Notes: a model not told the origin generated them from the sequence alone. Positions 43,550-52,713 are shown, numbered from the stretch's first letter. The stretch is 64,000 bases of DNA from Qipengyuania sp. HL-TH1 (GCF_036365825.1 NZ_CP142674.1:62001-126000); one strand, 5' to 3'. Numbers and translations: made by a program.

Positions 43550-44196
43550 GATTGCCTCCGCGGAAGAGCGGTCTCGGTGACGACCAGGACATCTCCCTTC
43601 GCCTCGACGAGAGCGGGGGTGTGCCGGATACCGAAATGGCTGGTGAGCTTGCCTTCCTGATCGAAGTAGAAGCGTCGCTGGTGGGTCTTCATGGACTCGA
43701 ACGGAGATCCATCGACGAAGATAATCTTCGCCCGCTCGTCCGATCCGTGCCTGAGCGCCCACTCGATCTCGGCGGGATTGTCGCCATCGACGAAGACCAG
43801 CTTCTTCGACAGACCCGAGGTAGCAAGCGGATTGACCCTCTGGCCGCGCGCCGCGATCAGGTTGCCCTGATGGTCGCGGATGTCGTTTTCGACCACGATG
43901 GCGGGATCGAATTCCCACGATCGCGTCTGTTCCGCACGGGACATGCCCGAGACGGGAACCGGGCGCATGACGCGGTCCTTCACCTTCGCGGCGAATTGCT
44001 GGTTCATCTCTTCGAGCTTGCCGGTCTCTCGCGCATGATCGAGCCGCGCTTTGATGACGGATAGCAAGTCGGGTTCGATGACTGGCCAGGTCTGCCCCAT
44101 CTGACCGTGATCCTGCGCCTGCGCGGTCAGCATCGAGGGCGCTGATACGGCAGCGCCAACGGCAATGCAGGAGACGATGGCGAGACGGTACCTCAC
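43546..44196 (-). CDS. traW: Conjugal transfer protein TraW
   Basis: 216 residues from a GTG at 44196 overlapping the upstream stop (GTGA); a longer open frame upstream would disrupt the signal peptide (VRYRLAIVSCIAVGAAVSAP). The mature part shows the TraW pattern: MGQTWPVIEPDLLSVIKARL, SWEFDPAIVVENDIRDHQGN, GLSKKLVFVDGDNPAEIEWA and HFGIRHTPALVEAKGDVLVV. TraW is periplasmic and partners TrbC in pilus assembly. Confidence 0.9.
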   Translation of the reverse strand: MRYRLAIVSCIAVGAAVSAPSMLTAQAQDHGQMGQTWPVIEPDLLSVIKARLDHARETGKLEEMNQQFAAKVKDRVMRPVPVSGMSRAEQTRSWEFDPAIVVENDIRDHQGNLIAARGQRVNPLATSGLSKKLVFVDGDNPAEIEWALRHGSDERAKIIFVDGSPFESMKTHQRRFYFDQEGKLTSHFGIRHTPALVEAKGDVLVVTETALPRRQS

Positions 44197-44714
44197 AGGA
44201 TCGCCACTCCGGTTCCAACGAGGCGGTCGCGGCATACGAAGCCGATATGCGAATACCGGCTGTCGAAACCGTCCTTGTGGTGGGTGGCCGCGAACACGCA
44301 ACCGTCGGGCACGACCCCCAAGGGCCCTTCGGTGAGGGCGTCGCCCTTCTTCGTGAGCGGTTTGGTAGAGACGATCCGTTCGCCGTTGACCAGCACGTCG
44401 CGGCCTTCCCGCGTCACGACATCGCCAGGGAGGCCAAAAGCGATCTTGGCAAATGCTCCGGGTTCTTCGCCGAAATACTTCTGCGTGACCGGATCGTGGC
44501 CCGGGTGGAAGATCACGTAGTCGCCGCGATCGGGAAACCGGCCACTCTCGACCAGAAAGGCCCAGTTCGGAAGTGAATCCGTCGCGTTAATCATGAAGGC
44601 GTGGCTTTCGCTCCAGTGCTGCAGCGACGTAACCGCGGTGCCGACGCCGAACAGGGCTGCGATCGCGAGGAGCTTGCTCTTGGTCGACAGGCGCCTGGTT
44701 TCAGTTCTGGACAC
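44193..44714 (-). CDS. S26-type signal peptidase of the transfer system (TrhF/TraF-like)
   Basis: 173 residues from a GTG at 44714, chosen by operon overlap and because upstream residues look like shadow. One N-terminal helix (SKLLAIAALFGVGTAVTSLQ) is followed by the peptidase domain: NATDSLPNWAFLVESGRFPD (the Ser of TDSLP is the expected nucleophile), GDYVIFHPG, then KIAFGLPGDVVTREGRDVLV (the Lys/Gly-Asp box) and CVFAATHHKDGFDSRYSHIG. In related transfer systems such a peptidase processes the pilin precursor for cyclisation. The C-terminus overlaps traW. Confidence 0.85.
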   Translation of the reverse strand: MSRTETRRLSTKSKLLAIAALFGVGTAVTSLQHWSESHAFMINATDSLPNWAFLVESGRFPDRGDYVIFHPGHDPVTQKYFGEEPGAFAKIAFGLPGDVVTREGRDVLVNGERIVSTKPLTKKGDALTEGPLGVVPDGCVFAATHHKDGFDSRYSHIGFVCRDRLVGTGVAIL

Positions 44715-45255
44715 CGCCCTGCCCTCCCCCGTTGGCAGCCATGAACGCCTGCATCTCCTGTTCGACACGCGCGCCCTGGCTCTGCTGAACATCGAGCGAG
44801 GCCTGTGCGATCTGCGGGCGCGGCACCTTCGCGTAGACGGCCGTCTTGACGCTCTGCGTGACGTCCGGCACCTCGCCGCCGATCACCGCCTCGTGGACGA
44901 GAACCACCTTCCCGCTTTTCGAAAGCCCGGCGACCGTTTGGTCCAGCGCGGCCATGAACACCGCCGTCTCCTGAGCTGCCGTCTGTTCATCGGAACTCGA
45001 GCGAGCCTGCGCCTGGAGATATTCGCCGATGATGCCCTGCAGCTGGAGCTGCACGAACTCCTGCCGCCCTCCATCCTGCAAAACGAGGTTCTTAGTGACC
45101 CAGGCTCCCCACATGAAAATGGCGAGGGCAGCGGCGAGCAGGATGATCTCTCGCGGCGAGAGACCGGCGAAACCACGCTTCGCGACGGCCGCCTTCGGCT
45201 TGCGCGCCGAATCATCAGGCGCGCGGAAGGACTGGGTTTCGAACAGATCAGTCAT
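44701..45255 (-). CDS. trbI: Type-F transfer protein TrbI
   Basis: 184 residues from the ATG at 45255. A cytoplasmic start (MTDLFETQSFRAPDDSARKP) is followed by one membrane helix (LSPREIILLAAALAIFMWGA) and a periplasmic TrbI_Ftype domain: VFMAALDQTVAGLSKSGKVV, LVHEAVIGGEVPDVTQSVKT, AVYAKV. The family member of F is about 128 residues; here the N-terminal part and the Gln-rich tail are longer. TrbI affects pilus outgrowth and retraction. It overlaps the next gene's start by 14 bp. Confidence 0.82.
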   Translation of the reverse strand: MTDLFETQSFRAPDDSARKPKAAVAKRGFAGLSPREIILLAAALAIFMWGAWVTKNLVLQDGGRQEFVQLQLQGIIGEYLQAQARSSSDEQTAAQETAVFMAALDQTVAGLSKSGKVVLVHEAVIGGEVPDVTQSVKTAVYAKVPRPQIAQASLDVQQSQGARVEQEMQAFMAANGGGQGGVQN

Positions 45256-45598
45256 TGTCACCTCCAGCGACGTCGAATGCCGAGCGAAGGCTCGCGCGGC
45301 GGAAGAAAGCGATGAGAACGAAGGCGCCGCCGAGAACCGTGAAGACGATCGTCTGGAACTGCGCCTGCCGCGCCGCGTCGGCCGCGAGGAACCGCGCCGC
45401 GAGATTGTCGAGCTGCAACATGGTTCCTGACAGGGTGAAGCTGCCAAGGAGAATGAAGAACAGCGTCGCGACGCCCAGGGTCGCAAGCACGGTCGTGGCG
45501 ATCCAACCTGTCAGCCGGAGGGCAACGACCATTGCGTCCTGACCTCGTTCGACCGGCGCGCGGGTCAGCGCCCGGTGTGCGAGAAGTTGAGCGTTCAT
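45248..45598 (-). CDS. Membrane protein of tra operon, unknown (116 aa)
   Basis: 116 residues with two membrane helices (GWIATTVLATLGVATLFFIL and FQTIVFTVLGGAFVLIAFF) separated by a periplasmic loop. Its ATG overlaps the traC stop by four bases and its end overlaps trbI. I know no F-plasmid homologue; it is probably an inner-membrane component specific to this lineage of conjugation systems. Confidence 0.68.
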   Translation of the reverse strand: MNAQLLAHRALTRAPVERGQDAMVVALRLTGWIATTVLATLGVATLFFILLGSFTLSGTMLQLDNLAARFLAADAARQAQFQTIVFTVLGGAFVLIAFFRRASLRSAFDVAGGDND

Positions 45599-48150
45599 TC
45601 CGCCGCCTCCAGCATCTGATGGGTTTCGGGAAAGGCCACCGCCTCGATGGCATCGTGCATGGGGAAGCCCCGGTGGACGTAGTCCTCGATGTCGGCAAAG
45701 ACGTCCGGGCTCGAAGAGTAGAGAGTGGCCGAGTAGCGATCGAGGACGAGCCGCCCGATGCTTTCCGTGTCCGGCCCGCGGATGAAGACATCCGAATAGT
45801 CCACTCCGTTGCGCTTGAGCGATCGAAGGAGTGCCTCGGTCATGTTGTCCATCTCGAAGCGATCCGAATTGCGGAAGTCCGAGATCGTCTCGCCCTTCTG
45901 CTGGAGGATCAGGAACCAGTCCGAGTTTTCGAGCGCGGCGCGCGAACCTTCGGACTTGTAGTAATCGTGGATGGATTGCGTGGCGGTGATGAGCGAGCCG
46001 CCATACTTGCGGCAGGTGCGCGAATAGGTCTCAACGAAGTCGGCCATCGCCCCGCCCTTCAGCATCTGCCAAGCCTCGTCGATGATGAGCGGCTTGGGGA
46101 TCGCACGGTCCATCCTGCGCATCACCTGCGAAGCGATGAACATGACCGATGTCAGGACCACGCCGCGCAGCTCCTCGCGTGTCGCGAGATCGGAAAGCTC
46201 GAAGACCGTGAGGTCGGCCGAAAGATCGAGATTGGCATCGCCGAGGAAGAACCGCCCGAAGGTGCCGGTCGATGCGAACGGCAGGAGCGAGGTCGCCAGA
46301 TCGTAGGCGAACGGGTGCTCGGGCTGCTTGAGTGCCTCGATAATGTGATCGACCGTTCCGTCGCGACCCTGTGCCTCCCACACGGCATTCACCGCCTGGT
46401 CGATGAGGCCGCGCTCGGTATCGTTAAGCCGCGTCTCGTTGCGCGCCATCTGCGAGATAATTGACTTCAGCATCGCGAGGCAGTCGACCAGATAGTCGTC
46501 GTCGCCTTCGGCCAGCTCCTCGTCGATCATCCGGAACGGGTTGATCGAGATACCGGACGAGAGCTTGAACTCGGTGAAGGTGCCGCCAAGCGCCTTCGCC
46601 ATGTGCTCGAAGCTGCGACCATCGTCGATGACGATCGTCTTGGCGCCGACGCCAGCGAAACTGGCGGTGAGGTCCTGCAAAAGCACCGACTTGCCCGACC
46701 CCGACTTGCCGGCGATCGCGACGTTGTGGTTGCCGGCGCCGTTCTGGAACGGCGACCAGAACTGCGGTTGTCCGCGCCGCCCGACGAACAGGAGGTGCGG
46801 GATGTTCCCGCCGACATATTCACCCTGAATGGGAGCGATCGCCGCGACATTCGCGGAGCGCATCGTGCGCAGACGCTTCATCCGCTTGTAATCGGAATCC
46901 AAGCCGTCGGCGAGCATCAGCGGGAAGTGGGCCATGAAAGCGGGTAGCTGGATGTGGGTCTCGTCGATCAGATCCCATCCGCTCGCCTTGTAGAGCGCCT
47001 TGAGGGTCCGCTCGCACGGTTCTCCACGGCCCTTCGGAGCGAGGATCGAGACGGCATAATAGCAGGAGACCAGCTTCTCCCCCTGCTTCACACGGTCTTG
47101 GATGAACTGCCACTCGGCCGCCTCGGTACGAAGCTTCGGAACGAGCTTCACGCCCTTCCCTTCCGCAAGCGAGCTGGTGCGCGCGAACTTGTAGCCCGCC
47201 TTGCTTTCCGAGGACTCCTGGCCGGGGATGATCCCGCAGACCGTCTGGAGCACCGGGCATGGCAGGTTCAGCTTCGGATTGAAGATATCGCCGATGATCT
47301 TCTGAGTATCCCAGGGAGCCCAGCGGTCGGGGAAGTTGCGCACCGCCATCGTCCGAATATCGAAACGCTCCGGAACGAAGTCCTTCATCTCAGGCACGCC
47401 CTCGACGGAGGTGCCGGTCGGGCGCAGCGACTGCGCATGGAGGATAAGTCGATCCTTCTCGACATGAGTGACGAGATCGCGCCGCACGCACTGCTCGTTG
47501 ATCGGATCGAAGCGGTTGTAGCCAGGCACTTCGTCGCCGGCACCGGTGGACGGCGCCAATATCTCATCGAAGAAACGGATCAGGTCGGTCGGCTCGAACT
47601 GCCTGATCGGCACGTCGATCGATTCCAGCGCGGAAATTATGCCGTCACGCATCGTCACCAGATCGTCGGTGGAGAGGCCGGATCCTTGGCTGATGCCGAC
47701 CGACATGACGACGCGGTAATTGCGGACGAAGAACGGACCGTCGCTCGCGAGGGTCGACCATGCGCCGTTGCGCAGCTTGTCGAGACGGTGCTTGGCGAGC
47801 GTCTGGAAGACGCCCGAAGCTTTGAAGCGCGGCAGAGCCCAGTCCTGCAGCTTCTCTGCGACGCGCGGAGAGGAATAGTTCGTCACGCTGAACTTGGTTC
47901 CGGGCAGGAGAATGTCCGAGAACAGCGAGCTGATGATGTCGTTCACCCGGTCGTTCGCACCGACGAGGGGCGCGAGCTCGAGAATGAAGCCTTTCGACCG
48001 CACCTGATGGAAAATGCGCTTGCCTTCGTCGTAGGAACGATAGCCGAGGTAATGCGCGAGCATGGGAACCTGCGGTGGGGCAGACTTGTGCTCAGGCTTG
48101 CGGCTGTCGCCGACTACCAGGTCCACGATGTTGCTGAATGCTTTCATCAT
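45595..48150 (-). CDS. traC: Type IV secretion ATPase TraC (VirB4 family)
   Basis: 851 residues, the expected length. The N-terminal TraC domain (about 30-300: FHQVRSKGFILELAPLVGAN, SRGF-type middle) precedes the ATPase: Walker A GKSGSGKSVLLQDL near 480, Walker B KPLIIDEAWQML near 690, then RTCRKYGGSLITATQSIHDY and the late motif LEN-SDWFLILQQKGE. TraC powers pilus assembly at the inner membrane. It is followed closely by the 116-residue gene and preceded by traV with 6 bp between. Confidence 0.93.
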   Translation of the reverse strand: MMKAFSNIVDLVVGDSRKPEHKSAPPQVPMLAHYLGYRSYDEGKRIFHQVRSKGFILELAPLVGANDRVNDIISSLFSDILLPGTKFSVTNYSSPRVAEKLQDWALPRFKASGVFQTLAKHRLDKLRNGAWSTLASDGPFFVRNYRVVMSVGISQGSGLSTDDLVTMRDGIISALESIDVPIRQFEPTDLIRFFDEILAPSTGAGDEVPGYNRFDPINEQCVRRDLVTHVEKDRLILHAQSLRPTGTSVEGVPEMKDFVPERFDIRTMAVRNFPDRWAPWDTQKIIGDIFNPKLNLPCPVLQTVCGIIPGQESSESKAGYKFARTSSLAEGKGVKLVPKLRTEAAEWQFIQDRVKQGEKLVSCYYAVSILAPKGRGEPCERTLKALYKASGWDLIDETHIQLPAFMAHFPLMLADGLDSDYKRMKRLRTMRSANVAAIAPIQGEYVGGNIPHLLFVGRRGQPQFWSPFQNGAGNHNVAIAGKSGSGKSVLLQDLTASFAGVGAKTIVIDDGRSFEHMAKALGGTFTEFKLSSGISINPFRMIDEELAEGDDDYLVDCLAMLKSIISQMARNETRLNDTERGLIDQAVNAVWEAQGRDGTVDHIIEALKQPEHPFAYDLATSLLPFASTGTFGRFFLGDANLDLSADLTVFELSDLATREELRGVVLTSVMFIASQVMRRMDRAIPKPLIIDEAWQMLKGGAMADFVETYSRTCRKYGGSLITATQSIHDYYKSEGSRAALENSDWFLILQQKGETISDFRNSDRFEMDNMTEALLRSLKRNGVDYSDVFIRGPDTESIGRLVLDRYSATLYSSSPDVFADIEDYVHRGFPMHDAIEAVAFPETHQMLEAAE

Positions 48151-48156
48151 AGCGGC

Positions 48157-48810
48157 TCACTCCACCACGCCGGGGAACGAAGCGGCCTGACGCCGCGGCT
48201 TCGTCTCACGCGCCGCCAGTCGTTCCGACACCTGTGCTTCGATCGCGGCGATGGGATCGGGTCCTGCCGCTACCGCGACCTCCCTCGGCTGCGCGGCCTG
48301 ACCCGGCGAAGCGCCGACAATGTCCGGCGCGATGGCGAGAAACGGAGGCGCGCTCTCCGCAGCCGCCAGGAGACCCTGATTGCGGGTCGGATGGCGGCCG
48401 CGCATAGCCATCGCGTCCATCGCATCGCCGCGACCGGGCAAGACGGCTTCGGTGCGGACCGTGCGCCGCGCGTGACTCATGCCCGTGGCATCGGTGTAGC
48501 CCGGGAATACGACCGCGAGCTCGTAGCTTGGAGCACTCCTCGCCGTCATCGGTGCAGCTGCGAGGACGGTGTTGTGAACCGGCGCGTCGATCCCGTCATC
48601 CATCTGGTACGGGCCGGCCGGATTGAGCAGGTCGGAGGAACTCGTCTCCTCGATCCGGGAGATCGCGCTGTCGTCGATCACCGTGGAAGGCGCGCACACC
48701 CCGTCGGGGGCGTCGCAGCGAAAGCTGCCGCTCACATTGGTGCCGAGGGTGGTACAGCCGGAGACTAGGCTTCCGAAGACCGCGATGGCGAGGATGGCTT
48801 TGCTGTTCAC
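48157..48810 (-). CDS. traV: Conjugal transfer lipoprotein TraV
   Basis: 217 residues from a GTG at 48810 overlapping the dsbC stop (GTGA). A lipoprotein signal (SKAILAIAVFGSLVSGC, lipobox VSGC) is followed by TTLGTNVSGSFRCDAPDGVC, the conserved short TraV motif with paired Cys. The rest is low-complexity and Ala-rich. TraV is an outer-membrane lipoprotein that joins TraB and TraK in the core complex. Confidence 0.9.
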   Translation of the reverse strand: MNSKAILAIAVFGSLVSGCTTLGTNVSGSFRCDAPDGVCAPSTVIDDSAISRIEETSSSDLLNPAGPYQMDDGIDAPVHNTVLAAAPMTARSAPSYELAVVFPGYTDATGMSHARRTVRTEAVLPGRGDAMDAMAMRGRHPTRNQGLLAAAESAPPFLAIAPDIVGASPGQAAQPREVAVAAGPDPIAAIEAQVSERLAARETKPRRQAASFPGVVE

Positions 48811-49675
48811 GACGCACTCCCTTGAATCCAGCTTTCGAGGAATTCGCGCGGACGGAAGCCGTGGACGACGGCGCCATCCTCGCGGACGATTACGGGGGTT
48901 CCGTTGAAGCCGTGCTTGCGAGCGAAAGCCTCGTTCGCGTCGAGACCGGAGGTGTCGCAATCCGATCCGGTCGTGATCGACCCGCCGTCATAGGCCTGGT
49001 TGACGGCCCGGCGCTTGTCCGGCGAACAGATGACCGCTTCGGAGATGGGGCGGGTGCCGAGCACCGAGATCGGCCGCTCCACGACCTTCACGTTCAACGT
49101 CTCGAGGGTTTCGTGGAGACGCTTGCAGTAGCCGCAGCGGAAATCGCTGAAGACGGTGAGAGTCCTCGCGCCGCGGCCCATGACGACCGCACCGTTTTGC
49201 GGCAGTGCAGCGAGTGCTCGCGGATCGATCTGATCGTCGATCGAGGCGGTGTCTGCGCCTTGCTGCCCCGGCGCTTGGGCGGGATCGGACGATGACGTGT
49301 CCCCCCTCCCCCAATGAGCATATCGGGGTTCATCTCCAGCAGCCGCGCCGCTGTCAGATCCTGCTTCGTCTCCATGTCGTACACGCGGCCGATGATGAGA
49401 TAGCGGGCGCCGTGATCGATGTAGAACAGGTTCTGACGGGCCTGGACCTCACACACCCCCTTGATCTTCTCGCAGTCGATCGCTGTGATCTCGGTCTTTG
49501 GAAGTCGTTCTGCGAGGGCCTTCTCGACCGACGGGCCCGAACTCTGTGCCAGCGCGGCAGCGCCCATTGCGATCCCGCCGCCAGTGGCCAGGATGAGCAG
49601 TCCCTGAAGGACCCGTTTGACACCGCTCCTGTAGCTGTCGCCGCCGGAGGCCGGAAGAATGCGTTGGTTGTTCAT
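48807..49675 (-). pseudogene. dsbC: dsbC (thiol:disulfide interchange) split by a -1 frameshift
   Basis: The N-terminal part (49675 to about 49305: signal region VLQGLLILATGGGIAMGAAA, dimerisation domain LPKTEITAIDCEKIKGVCEV and YIDHGARYLIIGRVYDMETK) reads in one frame. The thioredoxin part (about 49304 to 48807) reads in another: LTVFSDFRCGYCKRLHETLE with active site CGYC, then GTPVIVRE with cis-Pro. The switch lies in GGGGGAGGGGGG (minus strand, 49312-49301); one extra G would restore a 289-residue DsbC. It is either a real inactivating slip, a contingency tract, a -1 ribosomal frameshift, or a homopolymer error. Confidence 0.85.
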
Positions 49676-49680
49676 GAGGC

Positions 49681-50994
49681 TCAGTTCCTGATGAAAGTGC
49701 CGTCAAGGAACACGACCTCGACGCTGGCGCCGGTGGGCATCTCGACGACTGGCTGATATTGCTCGGCGCGCTCGATGAGATATTCGGAGAGCATCTTTCC
49801 GGAATTTTCAGCGCCCCCTCCAAAACCACGGAGGGCAATGTCACCCGCGCTCGGGCTCGGAAGGCGTGAATCGCCATCGCGATCTTGCCCGACCGCCGCT
49901 ATGGGAACACTGAAGGCGCTGTTCACCGCATTCCCGGCGCCACTAACGAGACCGGCAAGGAAGGCTTGCGTCGTGAGCGAACCTTCACGGCTAATGACGC
50001 GGCCGCGAATGCCGACCTTGCCGCCGAACGCGATGAAGCCCTGAACCTCGGACACCGCAAAGCGCCCACCGGGCTGAGCGCACGTCATGCGCTGTAGCTT
50101 CACGTAGACCTTCTCGGAGGAGAGGTCGCCATACGCCGCGCCGTTCACCATGCATCCCTGCACACGCGTGGCGAGAAGGCGCCCCTCGCTGTAAACCGAG
50201 CGCGCGGGCCCGGTGATGCGCAGAAGCACCGGCAGCGGATCGCTCTGGCTACGGGTGTTCGTGGTCGCATCCACCCCCACCACCACGGTCGCTTTCGCGA
50301 TCGAGTTGGGCGGGAGATAGTTCGGCGAATCCGTGTAGACCGCGGGCGACTTGGACGCGTCGATGCGCGACCCGGTGCCGCCATTCGCGCTGAACGACAC
50401 CATCTGGACGTCGTTGCTGCGTCGGGGCGGCTGAGGTGCCGCCGCGGCAGGCGATGAGGAGGGGGCAACCCCCAGCGCCTGCGCGGCGGCCACCGGCCCG
50501 GGAGCACTGGGGCGTGCATTGCCACGGCTCGCCTGCTGACGGAGCTGCTCGTTCTCGCGCTCGTATGCCTCGAGAACCCGCTGGCCATCGCGGGCCATAG
50601 CGGCGTTCTCGTTGCGCAGGCTGTCGACCTGCGACTGAAGCTCCATCATCTGCCCGGCTTGCGCTTCGACGCCCTTAAGCCGCTGGCCTTGGGAATTGAT
50701 CTCGCCCTCGTACATGGCGACCCATTCCTGGTCGACGCGCTGCCGGTTCATGAGAGCATCGGTCGAGACCGTGGTCTCGGTTCCGTCGTCCATCGCCTGC
50801 TCGATCGTGTCGTCGGTATCGAGGACATACATCGACCCGGCGATCGCGATCACGCCGACCAGCCCATACATGAGCATCTTCTGACGCTTCTGCGTCTGAT
50901 CGTTTTCCGCGATCAAGCCACTCTCGTCGAGCTCATCGTGCTCGTCCTGTTCCGCAGCGTCGAGATCCTTGGGTTTGCGCTTCAGGAAATCCAT
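49681..50994 (-). CDS. traB: Conjugal transfer protein TraB (VirB10-like)
   Basis: 437 residues. A cytoplasmic acidic N-terminus (MDFLKRKPKDLDAAEQDEHD) leads to one membrane helix near 38-56 (QKMLMYGLVGVIAIAGSMYV), a coiled coil (about 100-155) and a Pro/Ala linker. The TraB/VirB10 beta-domain is about 200-430: LPPNSIAKATVVVGVDATTN, PVLLRITGPARSVYSEGRLL, VSEVQGFIAFGGKVGIRGRV. It spans the inner membrane and periplasm, linking the TraV/TraK outer core to the inner membrane machinery. It is 6 bp downstream of traK. Confidence 0.93.
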   Translation of the reverse strand: MDFLKRKPKDLDAAEQDEHDELDESGLIAENDQTQKRQKMLMYGLVGVIAIAGSMYVLDTDDTIEQAMDDGTETTVSTDALMNRQRVDQEWVAMYEGEINSQGQRLKGVEAQAGQMMELQSQVDSLRNENAAMARDGQRVLEAYERENEQLRQQASRGNARPSAPGPVAAAQALGVAPSSSPAAAAPQPPRRSNDVQMVSFSANGGTGSRIDASKSPAVYTDSPNYLPPNSIAKATVVVGVDATTNTRSQSDPLPVLLRITGPARSVYSEGRLLATRVQGCMVNGAAYGDLSSEKVYVKLQRMTCAQPGGRFAVSEVQGFIAFGGKVGIRGRVISREGSLTTQAFLAGLVSGAGNAVNSAFSVPIAAVGQDRDGDSRLPSPSAGDIALRGFGGGAENSGKMLSEYLIERAEQYQPVVEMPTGASVEVVFLDGTFIRN

Positions 50995-50999
50995 CTCAG

Positions 51000-51797
51000 T
51001 TACCTTCCTGTGGGGACGACGACATAGGCGGCAGTCGCCTGCCCGCTCGCGAGGTCGCGGTTTGAAATGCTGACGGCGATCGCACCGTCGCCGGCGATGA
51101 GCTCTTCCTGCAGCGTCATGGGCGCCGCGCCGGTGTTCTCGATCCGGAGGACCTTGCCGGTCATGGTGGGGCTGCGATATTCGCTGACCAGCTGCACCTT
51201 GATGTCGCCGACATTGACCGGGGCTCGTGCTGCGTCGCTGATCTCGAAGCCGGTTACGGGACGCTGTTCGAACATCGCACGGACGAGACCTACCGCGCGA
51301 TCGTCGAGTGACGCGGCCTGCAGCGTCTCTGCCTGCGGTTGCGGGTTCTCGATATCCGCATTGGCCACGAAAACCTGCAGCGCACCGTCGCCGGACACCT
51401 GACAGTCGAACTTGTAGACGTAGCCCTTCTGCGTCGTGCCGAAGAACGAGATGTTCGGCTTCGTGTACCCTTCGGGAACCGAGAGATAGATGTCGCCGCG
51501 GGTCGGCTCGTGAACGATCGCGAAGTCTTCCGCCTCGATCCCGGTTTGCACACGGGATACGGCGACGAACTGGTCGTCCTTGAGCGCGATCCGGGTGAGG
51601 TCGGACTTGGAGGCCTGGCAGCGCACCTCCCCGTTATCGACGGCGAGGATGTGTTCCTGTGCGAGCGCGGGGACGGCAGACATCACGAATGCGCCGGCAA
51701 TGAGAGCGGCCCCGCCCAGGCGCGTCAGGTAGCAATCGAGACGCGAGGCGAGAAGGCCGCCCGACACGATCATGAGCGAGGAAATGGCCGGGTTCAT
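51000..51797 (-). CDS. traK: Conjugal transfer protein TraK (VirB9-like secretin)
   Basis: 265 residues. A late signal sequence (LGGAALIAGAFVMSAVPALA, near residues 27-46) suggests the true start may be internal, but the ATG at 51797 overlaps the traE stop by four bases. Mature TraK features are RIALKDDQFVAVSRVQTG, DIYLSVPEGYTKPNISFFG and VYKFDCQV, then the C-terminal beta domain (YRSPTMTGKVLRIENTGAAP). TraK belongs to the outer-membrane core with TraV and TraB. Confidence 0.88.
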   Translation of the reverse strand: MNPAISSLMIVSGGLLASRLDCYLTRLGGAALIAGAFVMSAVPALAQEHILAVDNGEVRCQASKSDLTRIALKDDQFVAVSRVQTGIEAEDFAIVHEPTRGDIYLSVPEGYTKPNISFFGTTQKGYVYKFDCQVSGDGALQVFVANADIENPQPQAETLQAASLDDRAVGLVRAMFEQRPVTGFEISDAARAPVNVGDIKVQLVSEYRSPTMTGKVLRIENTGAAPMTLQEELIAGDGAIAVSISNRDLASGQATAAYVVVPTGR

Positions 51798-52357
51798 TCT
51801 TCCTCTCCTTCTTTCACGACGACGCCGAAACCCTTCAGGCGGAGCGAGACGCCGGTGTATTTCCAGTGGAACTCGAAGACCTTGTGTTCGCGGCGCACAT
51901 CGCGCGAACCCACGATCGTATGGAGGACGCCGCCGACTTGGCTGGTGAGCTCGTCGGGGTTCGTCCTGATCCAGTCGATGGTGACGAACTGGGTGACCTG
52001 CGAGCCTTCCTGCTCCGCCATGATCTCCATCAGCTTCGCCTTGAGCGCGCCGCGCGATTCCGGTGCGGCGATGGCGACGATGCCATCAAGCCAGTATTGG
52101 AGCGTTTCGGGCGAGCGGTTGAGCGCGAGCTGCGCAGTGTCACGGGTCACCGCCTCGAGATATTCGGGCGTGACCGATGAGGAGCTCAGCGTCATTTCGT
52201 TGGAAAGGATCGGCTGCAGCACCACTTCCCGATCGCGGGTCGATGCGGCCGTGAACATCACCACGACGAGGATGCCGAGAACGATGCAGATGAGCGCAAG
52301 AAGGTTGCGCTGTTTCAGCGTCCGTTGTGACGCCTCGTGAGCAAGAGATAGTTCCAT
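51794..52357 (-). CDS. traE: Conjugal transfer protein TraE (VirB5/8-type)
   Basis: 187 residues. A cytoplasmic basic start (MELSLAHEASQRTLKQRNLL) precedes one helix (ALICIVLGILVVVMFTAA), then a periplasmic domain of TraE type: VVLQPILSNEMTLSSSSVTP, EYLEAVTRDTAQLALNRSPE and FEFHWKYTGVSLRLKGFGV. It follows traL with one base between. TraE is an inner-membrane pilus-assembly component. Confidence 0.9.
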   Translation of the reverse strand: MELSLAHEASQRTLKQRNLLALICIVLGILVVVMFTAASTRDREVVLQPILSNEMTLSSSSVTPEYLEAVTRDTAQLALNRSPETLQYWLDGIVAIAAPESRGALKAKLMEIMAEQEGSQVTQFVTIDWIRTNPDELTSQVGGVLHTIVGSRDVRREHKVFEFHWKYTGVSLRLKGFGVVVKEGEEE

Positions 52358-52358
52358 G

Positions 52359-52643
52359 TCAGCCCGCCATCACACGAAGATGAGAAGGCGGAGCGACCTT
52401 CAGACCAAAGAAACCGCCCGGCAGATGCCAATAGGCAAAGTGCAGGACCCAATACATCGAACGCCCGGCTTTAAGTTTGCGATAGAAAAACCATGCAGCG
52501 ACACTGAGGAGAAGTCCGATAACGATGTGCTGCGCGAGAATTCCCCAACCGAACGGAATCAGCATTATGAGGAATTCATCCAGCGTCCAGAACCCGATGA
52601 GCTCGGGGTCGTCGAGATGTCTTGGGATGGAATATTGGTCCAA
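52359..52643 (-). CDS. traL: Conjugal transfer protein TraL
   Basis: 94 residues from a TTG at 52643 (GGAG about 8 nt upstream); the longer open frame contains traA shadow. Pattern: IPRHLDDPELIGFWTLDEFL, then membrane helices (IMLIPFGWGILAQHIVIGLL, LSVAAWFFYRKLKAG) and the conserved tail MYWVLHFAYWHLPGG. TraL is a small inner-membrane protein needed for pilus assembly (VirB3-like). Confidence 0.88.
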   Translation of the reverse strand: MDQYSIPRHLDDPELIGFWTLDEFLIMLIPFGWGILAQHIVIGLLLSVAAWFFYRKLKAGRSMYWVLHFAYWHLPGGFFGLKVAPPSHLRVMAG

Positions 52644-52713
52644 AGGTCGTCTCCGCCAGTCAGGGGGCGGCTGCGTCTCGCTGGCGATCAGCAGCCCGCG
52701 CCCCCGTGGAGAG

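Noticed and set aside
46954..48768. 604-aa plus-strand frame across traC and traV
   Set aside because: Antisense shadow of traC and traV; composition is His/Arg/Asp-rich and has no motif.
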